From Apus apus (lineage: Eukaryota; Chordata; Aves; Apodiformes; Apodidae), in assembly GCF_020740795.1 (NCBI RefSeq), contig NC_067282.1, positions 143,082,858-143,146,857 on the forward strand: DNA of 64,000 bases, in the 5' to 3' direction. This document shows, one piece after another, positions 24,451 to 34,846 of this stretch (position 1 is its first letter; each line of letters starts with the position of its first letter). A program made the translations under genes and the position numbers. The notes under the pieces were generated by a model. It was not told the DNA's origin, did not search any database, and worked only from the letters and a program-made list of their open reading frames with translations.

Positions 24451-26590
24451 GGGCAAGGGCTGAGCGGGATCGTGACAGGGACCGTTCCCAGGCCCAGAAC
24501 CAAAGGCTTAGGGCAGCTGGACAGCCTGTCCCTTTCCAGCCAACCTTCTGCTAGGCAGGAGGCTGTGGCAAAGCAGATGTCACAGTCTCCTGTAGCAATA
24601 ACCTCTCTTGGGTACATGGAAAAATATCCCCCAAATAATTCTCACTAATAAATATAAAAGAAAATCAGACCTGAAATTCTTTGCGAGAGATGGCACGAAG
24701 TGTTACTGTCACATTCCCTTAAAATACATGGAGGATTCGGAAGTAGATGGGTGTTTCACATACCCTTTTTTCTTCCAGATTATGTCAATCCCTCTCTTCT
24801 GTAGGCCTGTAAACTAAGCGTCCCGTAAGACCCGTATGTGCCTGAAAAAGGGGACCTGGACACGTGCTCCCTTTTCCCCTTGCGGCCGGATTCCCATGGG
24901 AACAGAAAAGAAGAGCCAAGGAGCTGTGTCTCTGATGTTGGCAATAGAGCTGCAATGACATTATTCTCTATGAATTTTAATACAACTTCAGAAGAGTTTT
25001 TATCAGTTCAGTTACTGGTGGTGGACGGCGCCCAGTCATCTGCTCAGAAAGCAGGTTATAGGCTCAGTGTTGTAAAGTCAGAGAGAAATGTCAACATTAT
25101 ACGAAACAATGAAATTACTCTTCGTGCTGCACCACACAAAAGCAAACAAGGTGCCCTTGCGTGCTTCACCAGCAGCACTGGGCATTCAGGCTTTGGAAAT
25201 CACGGATCTGCTCCCTGTCCACTGGTGACCTTCAGAAAAATACCTTCTCATCACATGCCTTGTTTTTCTTGTCTTTTGAATATAATACAATCTGCAAAGT
25301 GTCTTTATGATGCTTGCACTGTAAGGTATTTTAGTCGATGTCACACGTGACATTGTGACAGCTGAACCAGGTGAAGCACAGGAGGGCTTTACCCAGAGTT
25401 TTGCCTCCTAATTTCATTTCACTTTACTCTGAAGATGGCGAATCCTGCCTCCCAATGTGCCCATAGGTGCTTCCTGCTCTTCCACAGCTGTAGCCCTCCT
25501 TTAGGTTACCTGCCTTGGGGAAAAAAAAGCCCTCTGCCCATCAACACTGCTGTTCTCAGCACATGGTCACTGCCCAGACATTATCTGTAGCCACCAGCAC
25601 GTGGCAGCAACATAAAAGAGAGAAGGAAAAGGAATTCATTATTTGAAAAAGGATGAAAATTACAAAGAGTGGGATACGTACTAAGTTTACCTGCTTTAAA
25701 TAACCTCTTGGTGCCTCTGCTTCCCTTCAGTGACTTTACGTGGAGCTTTTAATTTTAGGTGAACCGAATCATGCCCAAGGTGTGTTCAGGCATCTACAGC
25801 TGATAATGTAAATGCAAGAACCTCCAAAATATACATTGTACTAAAATCTTGTGGTCTTGCAGCCTACATGGAGCTTTCACCAAAATTATTCCTACATACA
25901 TCTCTGGATATTATCATGCTCAATTTTGTAAGAAAATAGCCAGTATATCAGCAGGAATTACTCCGCGTCGCCACTAAGGTCCAAAAATAGTCTCTTGCAA
26001 CCAGCCAGCATGCTTAAGGCTACAATATTTTCCCCATTATCATGGAATACCCTCAGTTACTCACTGCTGTCTCCTGCCAGAGACCTTGCTCCCACCAGTC
26101 TGCTGGAGTTTATCCAGCTGACTACGCCTGTCGTGGGAAGAAACACTCCAGGCTCCAGCTTCAGTAGAGGAACACTAGTCTCTTCCACCACCTCGGCTGG
26201 ATCTGGAAAGGGATGTTTCCACATGCTGTCAGCACCAATCCCTTAACGCTGTTGCTTCAGCTGGCTTGTGCTGAATGCTGGTGAGCTAGACAACAAGCAA
26301 GCCCTCCAGGAACACCAAATGCCAGCACCACCCATTCCCAGTAAAGGAATGCCTGATGCACATGCAGGGCCAAGGGAAAGCTCTGTGATTCTGCCCCAAG
26401 ACAGCTGCCTATCATAATAAACACCATATCCATCCCTTGCTCTGCTCTTCTTTCCAAATTAAATAGGAAGAGAATTATCTCACCCCTCCAAAAAAAAAAA
26501 AAAAAAAAGTGTCTTGAAGTCTTGTTCAAATAGAAACATGGGTTTTCTGGGCTGGTTCAAACACTAAGTCTAATTAATGGAACAGAAATT
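24451..26590. other. Intergenic DNA between the orphan CpG island and the SINHCAF 3' end
   Basis: No gene recognised. A 170-codon plus-strand frame at 24838-25350 has no domain, signal or splice context that I can identify and is treated as chance. A 19-base A-run sits at about 26490-26508. Confidence 0.55.
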
Positions 26591-26608
26591 AAATAAACAG
26601 AGGAGAAG

Positions 26609-26637
26609 TTTATTTTCTAAATAATTCTAAATTTATT
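26609..26637 (-). terminator. SINHCAF: SINHCAF distal polyadenylation signals
   Basis: Two minus-strand AATAAA hexamers are present, at plus positions 26632-26637 and 26609-26614, followed on the minus strand by T-rich sequence. They suit a cleavage site near 26585-26600 and mark the likely distal 3' end of the gene. Confidence 0.55.
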
Positions 26638-26820
26638 CATTACCCTAGTAAAAAAAAGTTTGGATTACAAGTGTCTGAACAGTATAAAAGTACAAAACAG
26701 GCTCCATAGATTTCTAATACATTAACACAAAGTGCATGACTACATACAGTTCATTTTGCATCACTACCAGGAACGGAAGAGGTGGGAGGGAGTCAGGGAA
26801 GCAGTTGTTGGTTGAAATCT

Positions 26821-26840
26821 AGCAATAAATAAATAAATAC
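26821..26840 (-). promoter_or_regulatory. SINHCAF: AU-rich element in the SINHCAF 3' UTR
   Basis: On the minus (mRNA) strand this reads as three overlapping ATTTA pentamers (TATTTATTTATTTATTG). This is the arrangement of AU-rich elements bound by mRNA-decay and stability proteins, about 200 nt upstream of the distal polyadenylation signals. The function is inferred from motif and position. Confidence 0.5.
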
Positions 26841-27032
26841 AGAAGAGATGATCCATATCAGAGCACATCCTACCACCAATGCTGCAGCCTTAGGTGTTCG
26901 AATTACTGATGCTGAAAACACAAATTCATATGAAAGTAGGTGTCTGCAAAAACAGCTAGGAATCTTGCTCAAGCCTTTGTTAGACATGACCAACCTAGTT
27001 AAGCCATTATACAAGTAAGTACCCATTTTAAC

Positions 27033-27078
27033 TAAGGTTGGATGTAATGATCTTAAGTCTTTTCCAACCTAAATGATT
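27033..27078 (+). repeat. Short CR1 3'-end fragment inside the SINHCAF 3' UTR
   Basis: 'aaggttggatgtaatgatc' followed by 'agtcttttccaacctaaat' and 'gattgtat' is the sense-strand 3' terminus of an avian CR1, including the start of its terminal microsatellite. It lies antisense to SINHCAF. Confidence 0.75.
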
Positions 27079-28397
27079 GTATTTGGTTGCAGATCGAAGC
27101 AAGGTAGGCAGCTTTGTCCTCCCTTCAGAATCTCAAGAGAGTTTAGGAAAAACAAAGGAAGACCAATGAAAGCTCTGAGCTGTAAGGCTGTGATAAGTCA
27201 AAGCTCTGTTTCCCCTGATGTCCTCTCCAGAGGTTGGCTTACCCAACAGAAGGAGAGAACTAAAAAAAATAATTAAAAAAAAGTGTTGAGGGTAAAGGCT
27301 CCTCTTAAAACCTGCTTTATCTTTCTCTACCTATATTTTTATTTGCTAAGCATTCCCATTTCAGGAAGTGAGATTACACAGAAATCCAGTCCTAAGCCCT
27401 ACCCACAACAGCATTATGCAGATGAGTCTCACAAAAAGGAAAGCTCGTAGCAATCCATTGTAGAATATCCCAAGAGTAATAGTAAGAAAAATTCCGCACA
27501 CAACCCCCCACCCAAAAACAGAAACAAACAAACAAAAAAAAGCAGAATTCCCAACTTACACAAATTAAACCTTCATAAAAGGAACATGAAGCAATTGGGA
27601 GCTAAAACTGCAGCACACTCTTCCAGGAAGCTGCTTCCGCCCTACAGGCAAAGTGGAGTTTGAAGAAGTGTCACAATGGTTTGCACACCAGTTTGTCTGG
27701 GAATCTTTTGATCATGTATGCAAACAGAGCTGCCTCGATTCTGTACAGCACCATTCTCAACAGAACTTTTCATATTCGGTATTCACAAAAGCACTGATCT
27801 GGTGGTTGTTTAAACAAACAAACAAACAAACAGAAAAAACAAAACCCAAACACAGAGAAGCACTGCAGGGGAAGGGTTCCAAAACAGCAATCATGAATCC
27901 CAACCCTAGGCTGCAATCAGATTATGTCCCTGAACCAGAATCTGATTTGTTTAGCAAAGGGTTTGGTTCTATGTCAGGTCCAAAGCCAGCAGGAAGTCTG
28001 ATCTGTGGTCACATTTTAGCTGCACTAGGCCAACAGATTGAAGTTACTCGGTTTTGGCCATCAACTGCACCTCACTTGGGCATCAAGATGTTTTCTTGGT
28101 CCATCTCTCATCACCTGTCAGCTACTGCAAGAAGCCCAAGGTGTCTGCTTTTGGGCTAAAGCAAAGTAGCCTCCCATTTTGCTATGTTCAATTCTTAGGT
28201 AAGTCTTCCTCCATAGCTATGGAGGAAAGCTCTCCCACCCCTTCTGAAGATCACTGTATGTTGGGGGCCTCCTCAGGTAACTACCACTTGTAACAGCCAT
28301 GTCTGCAGTTTACCAGTCTGTGTCACATAAGAGGGATGAAGTACTTGTTACATCAGTAGTATAGGGTGAGATCTCCACACCTTTAAAAATATATATA

Positions 28398-28403
28398 TTT
28401 ATT
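28398..28403 (-). terminator. SINHCAF: Proximal (alternative) polyadenylation signal of SINHCAF
   Basis: A minus-strand AATAAA in an A/T-rich context lies about 490 nt past the stop codon. If used, it would give a short 3' UTR isoform lacking the AU-rich element. Confidence 0.35.
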
Positions 28404-28892
28404 ATATAACTAGAGAGGTGACTTGTAACATTTCTATGTATTAGTTCATCTCATTGACTCAAACATGTCTAAGAATGAAGTATTTTCTTGGGGATTTAAG
28501 GGAGGTTACCAACCAACTTCAAAAAAAAAAAAAAGGAAGCCTTACAACCACTGTTTCTTTCAATACAGAAACTTGAACTACATATACTTTAATATACAAA
28601 ACCCCATCCTCATATTCACTTGTGAAGTGTGTGTGTGGGGAAGATTAGACAACCTTGCAGCAGCATTGAGCTTTGCTAAGTGTTCCATAGCATCTTAAAT
28701 ATTATGTACAGTCTTTCTGAAAGGATACAAACTGGCTTCAGAGTTTGTGGAATTGTAGCAGTAAAACCCAACACAGTTCTAGGGAATAGTCTTTTGGCAG
28801 CATAGCAGGTGTCCAAAGTAAACAGTCACTTTTCTAGTATTTTTCCAGAGAATAAGAGGATCTGTATAACCTTCTGCAGCTATCCAAGGAAG

Positions 28893-29055
28893 TCACCACT
28901 CCTCTTGGGTGGAGATTGCTGGAGATTGTGGTCCTTCTTGTTCTGGCTTTTCAGTGGCGGATTTTTTATTGCTACAGCAAGGTTTGAAGAGATGAGTGTC
29001 TATGAGGACTTCACCAAAACGCCCCTTGTAAATAATTCCGCAGCAGACCTTTTGC
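28893..29055 (-). CDS. SINHCAF: SINHCAF coding exon 5 (last), residues 169-222 plus stop
   Basis: Acceptor TTTCTTCCAG (CAG at 29058-29056) joins G to the preceding AG to make Arg169, followed by QKVCCGIIYKGRFGEVLI through ISTQEEW and TGA (28895-28893). It carries the most conserved C-terminal core of the family. The exon continues into the 3' UTR. Confidence 0.96.
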
Positions 29056-32000
29056 CTGGAAGAAATGGCAGGGAGAGACACAGGTGGTTTGCACGTTTAG
29101 AATATACCAAATTTATAGAATTGCAACAAATCAGTTTGAGCCAAGATACTACTCTTCTGAGTCTCCAGCTCAGAGTACAGGAGGGAAAAGGCTGCTCAGA
29201 AAGAGAAAACAAGCCTGTGTCTAAATCCACAACAACACTTTGGGGAAAAAAAAAAAAAAAGAAACAGGTACCACCAAACTGATGTTAATACTAAACTAGG
29301 TTTCCAATTTTGCTTCCCAGAGAAGTTTCAGATACACAACCATCTGGGCTGAACTAACCTTGACTACAATGCATGTGCAAACACTGTTTGAGAGGAGGCA
29401 GCAAAGTCACAACAATTTCAACAGAGCAATTTGCTAAACAAGGGATTATTGTATCACAACAGGCAATAAAAGATAATAAGCTCGTCAGCTCCCAGAAAAC
29501 CTTGTGGTTTTCCTCCCACTATGGATTTTTTTTTTTAAATTACTATCATAACAGGTCAACCAAATCAAATGCTATGTGTTGCTGGCAAGCTGAAAGCACT
29601 GTTGTACTTAGTAACACATAGAGAGTGTCTACAGGGCAGAGTTTTAAGGCAAGATAATTACAACAGTCAGGAATATTATCTGTTACTCCCCAAAACATAA
29701 AAATATTTTCCAGCAACTGTATTAGTATTTAGGGAACTGGAGGGAAATAGGGGGAAATGTCTTAAACAAAGAAAAACTGATACTATGTAATACTCTGTGA
29801 CTTAAATTACATCCTTAAAAAATTAAATTCAGCAGCAGCAAATTTCTGAAGAAGCAGAATCAAATACTGTGTACATGAAATGAACTGCTATCTGCACAGA
29901 GTGCAGGTTCTGTTGCTTTTTACCTTTTCCAATACGTAAGATCTAAAAAGGAGAAAACTGGTGTTCTGCTGGACCCAGCGTTCATCTCTGTGTCAGAGCC
30001 ATCATCAGACTGGTTACTGTAACAGGGTGACTGAGCTGGGGAGGCACTTGAAGTGGTGCTGTGGGCATCGGAATCTGAATGGGAAAGGATAAATGTAAGA
30101 ATCATGAGATGTGTCCAACAACTTATGAAATGTTGCATGCCAATTGGGAACAGAGAGGCAAGACTTTTTTTAATTAACAAGAAAAAAACAACAACTACCC
30201 ATTTGTCACTTGCCCCTCTCAATTTCATTACAGAGACTATCTGCCTGCATTTGGGGGACAGACTTCAGAACTAGAGGGGGTCCTTGTACACAAGAGACTG
30301 GAAAGAAGTTCAGGATCAGCTTTCAGTTCCTGGCTCTCAAACAGGCCACACTTCAAACAAGATTCTAATCCCACTTGGGCATCACTGGAGGTCCTTGAAG
30401 ATGATGGGGATCTGTGCTTCAGACCTAGTACATTCTTCTCTCGCTGTGAATCTTCTTTCTTACCCACTCAGTTAAAGTCTTGCAAAGCTCTTCTCATTAG
30501 TGCAATGGGTTAGACAGTATTGAGCTTTTGCTGGATCAAGACTACGACCTATGGACTTAGTGCAGACACAGACCTTAACAGACCTACTAGCCTACCTGTT
30601 AGTTATAATCTCTAGCACCTACAGTAAACACAATCAGATTAAGTATAGTATGTTGAATGAGGAGATAAAAGCTCTTTGGGTCAGGGTCTTTACTCATTTA
30701 TTTGGAGAGCTTTTCCTTCAGGCTAAGTAGGGTAATTGAAAGAGAGAGAAGACCAAGTCAGCAACAGTTAAGAAGCCAAAGGTCTGCTTTAGAGGAAAAA
30801 CATAAAGTACCAAAATATATTTAGACCACAGCTGGCAGATGGCGTTGTTGGAAAGCTATGAATCCCAGTCTATTTGAAGACAGTAAGTGCTAGTGGAAAG
30901 AAATAACTGAGACCAGCAGAAGAAGGTGTAAGAAGGAAACATGGTAGGATTTTAAATGTAGGGGAGGAATTCTAGGCTAAATAGAAAGCCTGGCTTGAAA
31001 ACATGCATGGAGGAAAACCACCGAAGGCTGTATCAACAGAACAGTGCTTCCTGGGAATAAAAGAGCTGGAAATGGCCATCACACATTGAGAAGTAGGGGA
31101 AAATCTCTTTCAACTTCAGTTTCAATCAGGGCCTTGTCCAAGAAGTTCTTTCTTCATCCTTCTAGCATTTAAGCATGGGACATAAGCTACAACTGCCTGC
31201 GCTTTCAAGTCGGGCTTCCCAATCCCCCTCTCGCTGCTTTCCCATCTGGCAGCCCATGCCGCACACAAGCTCTTCCTCCTCATTCCACCCCCTCCCAAAG
31301 CCCTCAGAGGATGAGAGGCTGTGAAAACAGGGAGTGCCCGAATGTGTGAGCGTACAATTGGAAGTAGACGGTAATTCAACTTGGACAGTTAACAGTAAGC
31401 TCTGTTAAAGGAAACCAAAGTTTATTGCCAAAATCTCTTTGCATTCACTTACTGTGCCGCTTGAATTCCTTTTGCAGTTTGCTGATTTGATTGCTCTTTA
31501 TTCTGCTTCCAGACAGGGTCTTCATTTTCTTTGGTTTCAATGTTGTTTTAAGACTGGGTCCAGCCCTGGCATCTACCACCTAGAACAGAGAAGATGCATC
31601 CATAATACTTGTGCATCATGCCCAGATATTGCCCTGGACAAGGTACTTGTACTGACTTAGCTGAAGGCGCTCAAAACCAATTTTGTTAAACCAAGGCAGT
31701 TCTGTGCACCAACACTCTGATATTTCATTACATCTGGTTTGTAAAAGGCTGAGTCTGTAGGAAGTGTAGCAAACTAGTATAAAAACACATTCAGTTCAGC
31801 TTTTGCCTTCCATTTAGTAGACAACAGTTGCTTAGGCCAATATGGGTTCAGTTAAGAGTGTCTGCCAAGCATTTGCCCTGGAGTTTTGTTTTGTTTTTTT
31901 TATTTTTAAATAATAAATTTAACTTCTGAATAAAGCTAGTGGTAGCAATAACCATAGTTCTGGCTCCCATTACCATCCAGGCTTCCTGAATAAAGATTAT

Positions 32001-34846
32001 AACATTCACAAAGAATCCTGATCATGTTCCCAGCCCTAAGCCTAATCTGAGTGAGATGTATCAAAAGAGAATACGAGTGGGAATAGCTGCAAGATACTAG
32101 TCATTGCAATTATCTGACTAAATGACACTGATTTATGTATTGCTTGAGCAAGTCACCCTGATTGTTCAAACTAATAAAAAAAACCCCCAACGTAAAAAAG
32201 TAATCAATTTTGGATAGAGGTAAAATTTTAAATGCTTTGAGTGTCATAAAAGAGACTTTTGGACAAAGTTCTGAGCTTGTGAAAGCAAGGATTTACAAGG
32301 TAAGTCAGACTGTGACTCCATCCTGGGCTTGCAAAATCACCATTTGCATGTAAGCCAAACGAAAACAGGTAAGAACCATGTAAAAGGCAACACTCCAGAA
32401 AGGATTTAGAGATGCTGAGGGTGGGGAGCCTGTGGTGGAAATAGCAAAGCCCAAATCCTTGCCAGCACCTCCCCTCCCCAGGATGGACTAAAGAAGAGAG
32501 ACTAGATCGTTTTGGGGTGGAGAAGAAATAAATTACTAACGTGATTCCAGTTTTTTTTTGATCCTGCCGGCAATTTTTTCCATCTTTTCACCAAAAGGAC
32601 ACAGGCATTGCAAATATCTCCTGAGCGGGCCTCATGGAGCCTGGTAAGAACAAAACCAGAAGTCACATGACAACAGTTAATAAAAGCAAGATAACAGCAA
32701 GAAGCATTAAAATTGTCAGAAAATAAAGGGTTCTCAAGTTCTGTTTCTCAGAACTCATTGCAATTCACCTGGGGTGCACAAACATTGCCTTTTAAAGACC
32801 GGGTCTCACTTTCAGAAAGCCGCCTTCCATATGGAAATCAAAAGTGTTTGAGGCAAATCTGCCTCCAGAGCGGCACTAAAAACAACAGATTCATCACCTC
32901 CAATTGGCTTTGTTTTTCTTTAAAAACAAACTAACAAAAAAACCCCCAAAAACAAACCACAAAAAAACTCCAGACAGTTCCAGTGGGTTGGTTGGTTTAA
33001 CTGGAGAGGGAGGGAGGAGGAATAATCAATTCCTTGAATGTGCATTTGGGAACAGACCTCAGAGATCTGACAAAAGCTTATTCAGCTCTTAACTTTCTCA
33101 CAGAGCTTCAAGGATGAGTAACAAATACCACCTAGCACACTCCTGCCTAAGCGTAGGATAAGGTTTCAAAAACAGCATTCACTGGAATGACAGCAATACT
33201 TGCTCCCTTTAATGAGCTTTCTTCAGAAAAAATTTCTACTGCTAATCCATGCTAAAAGAAATATAAAGGGGATACACTTTAGATTTTTTCAGCTATCTAA
33301 ATGGGAAGACTTTGAAGCATTTATGGATGAACAGGGCAGGCTCAGATTAAGTCATTATATGCTCAGTGTTAAGGCTGCACTTCTACCTTGGAAAATGTAT
33401 TTCAGATAGCACAAGACCAAATGCCCTGGTATACTGCAAGCATATTCTTTACTGTAGTTAACAACAAAAACAACCACAAAACTCAAGCAATGGGCCTTCA
33501 CACAGTCTTTCCACTGCCAAGGATAGTAGCCAAGAAATATAACAAGAAAAACTGTAAGCACCAGATTTATGTACAAAAATCCATTGTAAGTACAAAGCAC
33601 TATAAAGCTTCGGTTTTGTCCTTTCAACACTTGAAAGGAATGTTTCTAGCACAAGGGGAAGAGAGGGTAATATTTCTAAAGATTACAAATATTTGCATAT
33701 ATGAAGATAAGCGTTTGAGACAAGAGCAGCAATACTGGTATGTATATATAGTTTTTAGTATTATGCATGAAATTTCCACTCAGGCATAAGGTTTTGATGA
33801 GAGATAATACAACAAGGCTGGAAAAAAAGGGAAGAAAATATCTATTGACAACAGATTTTTTTCCAGGGGAAATAATTTTATGGGAAACTAGAGTACAAAC
33901 AGGACAAACTCTTACTGCCTCAGAAAAAAAAAAATCAAATAAGCAAAGTAAAAATAATTAAAAGCTATCACAGAAGAATTTTAATGACAATTCAGGGACA
34001 CAAATTTAGACAGAATTTCAAAGTTCTTAGGAAGTATTTCAAAATAGTTAAAAGGCTACAGCAGCTGGTACAAGAAATCGCTGGGATTTACAGTTTTGCT
34101 TACCACTGCATTCAAGTAACTATGAACAACATTACCTAACTGGGAATCTAATTACTTGATGCTCACTGTCCACCAGAATGGGAATAGTATCTCAAAATGC
34201 CCTATTTGCACAAAGGCTCCAACACCTGAAACAAGGTACTGTGCATAAACCCTACTGGAACTGCTAAATATTTACCCATGAAGTTTTGTTTAACATTCTT
34301 GACTCTTCAGATCCACAGAAAACCTCCACGGACCTGTGCTGTTTACCACCTTGTGTGGGAATTTACACCCTTAAGGAACATGTGCAAAACACACAATCTG
34401 AGAGGGGTCTGAATCCCTGCACACACTGTGAGGAGGGACAAGCACGAGCCTGACCTCTCATTGTAATGAACTACAGCAGCTCTCCATCAGCAGAAACAGC
34501 AGACAAACAACCAATTTGTACTGTACACAGCAGCAGAGGATCCAGCCTCTCCTGGCCTGGCCAGGAAAGTTGTGAGGAAGCTGATGTCAGCCTTTCCCCA
34601 CCACCCACCTCTGCTAACCTAACCTTTCAGACACTCAGAGTAAGAGGGACAGCACATAAGGTTTGTGGCCCTGCAACACTATGACTGACCGTGATGTTGA
34701 CTAAAGAAAGAATCTTACCCAAAACAATTTTGGAAATCCTTTTCGTAACGTTTGCTGTCAGTGAAACGAGAACTGGAAGACTTAGCTCTGCAGATACAGC
34801 AGCCCTCTATACTCCGATACATCTTCGGTTTGTGAAAGCCAAACAT
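28893..34846 (-). CDS. SINHCAF: SINHCAF (FAM60A), SIN3-HDAC complex-associated factor; five joined coding exons
   Basis: SINHCAF is a nuclear subunit of the SIN3-HDAC corepressor complex that helps repress target genes. The CDS joins 34846-34719, 32640-32541, 31579-31453, 30074-29924 and 29055-28893 on the minus strand: 669 nt, 222 residues plus TGA. The protein starts MFGFHKPKMYRSIEG. An atypical zinc-binding module has Cys16/Cys17/Cys19, Cys41 and Cys53/Cys56 (GDICNAC). A basic middle follows (KTTLKPKKMK, KLQKEFKRHN), then a Ser-rich acidic linker (SNQSDDGSDTEM) and a conserved C-terminal core (FSFLDLTYWKRQ, GIIYKGRFGEVLIDTHLFKP). It is essentially colinear with the 221-residue human protein; the C-terminus is ISTQEEW, one Glu longer. 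The ATG context (AAG ATG) has A at -3. The junction phases all agree, which makes this identification very secure and argues against a retrocopy. Confidence 0.97.
29056..29923 (-). other. SINHCAF: SINHCAF intron between coding exons 4 and 5
   Basis: GT...AG intron of 868 bp. The plus strand carries an A-run at about 29246-29260 and a T-run at about 29527-29536. Nothing else notable was seen. Confidence 0.9.
29924..30074 (-). CDS. SINHCAF: SINHCAF coding exon 4, residues 119-169
   Basis: Acceptor CCCATTCAG (30077-30075) and donor AAAAG|GTAAAA (after 29924). The 151 nt start with the last two bases of Asn119 and encode SDAHSTTSSASPAQSP to DLTYWK, ending with AG of Arg169. The Ser/Gln-rich, acidic SDDGSDTE part is a plausible phosphorylation-rich linker. 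Confidence 0.96.
30075..31452 (-). other. SINHCAF: SINHCAF intron between coding exons 3 and 4
   Basis: GTAAGTG...CAG intron of 1378 bp. It includes a slightly GC-richer patch at about 31130-31370 without any recognisable exon. Confidence 0.9.
31453..31579 (-). CDS. SINHCAF: SINHCAF coding exon 3, residues 77-119
   Basis: Acceptor TTCTAG (31582-31580) and donor CACA|GTAAGTG (after 31453). The 127 nt start in phase 0 at Val77 and encode VVDARAGPSLKTTLKPKK through SKLQKEFKRH plus the first base of Asn119. This is a strongly basic segment of the protein. Confidence 0.96.
31580..32540 (-). other. SINHCAF: SINHCAF intron between coding exons 2 and 3
   Basis: Intron of 961 bp with donor GTTAGT and acceptor TTCTAG, both less common variants of the consensus. 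No other feature seen. Confidence 0.9.
32541..32640 (-). CDS. SINHCAF: SINHCAF coding exon 2, residues 43-76
   Basis: Acceptor TTACCAG (32643-32641) and donor CAC|GTTAGT (after 32541). The 100 nt supply the last base of Gly43 and then LHEARSGDICNACVLLVKRW to KNWNH. They contain the second Cys pair (C-N-A-C) of the zinc-binding module. Confidence 0.96.
32641..34718 (-). other. SINHCAF: SINHCAF intron between coding exons 1 and 2
   Basis: Intron of 2078 bp with donor GTAAGA and acceptor TTACCAG. The plus strand shows A-rich tracts near 32930-32970 and 33925-33960. No further exon recognised. Confidence 0.9.
34719..34846 (-). CDS. SINHCAF: SINHCAF coding exon 1, residues 1-43
   Basis: ATG at 34846-34844 and donor TTTTGG|GTAAGA (after 34719). 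The 128 nt encode MFGFHKPKMYRSIEGCCICR through KDFQNCFG. The exon extends upstream as 5' UTR to an acceptor, either TTTTCACAG (exon to 34866) or GGCTACAG (exon to 34859). The first Cys cluster lies here. Confidence 0.96.

Larger units (their letters stand above)
26590..28892 (-). other. SINHCAF: SINHCAF 3' untranslated region (about 2.3 kb, inferred)
   Basis: Continuous sequence follows the stop codon without another credible splice or coding signal, ending at minus-strand AATAAA signals (26632-26637 and 26609-26614). It includes an AU-rich element (26821-26840), an internal polyadenylation signal (28398-28403), T-rich and GTTT-rich stretches (plus-strand A-rich tracts at 27520-27540 and 27810-27840) and a small CR1 scrap (27033-27078). 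The extent is inferred, not proven. Confidence 0.6.

Noticed and set aside
24838-25350. 170-codon plus-strand frame downstream of the orphan CpG island
   Set aside because: No known motif, signal peptide or splice structure. Position near the island is suggestive but not evidence of translation.
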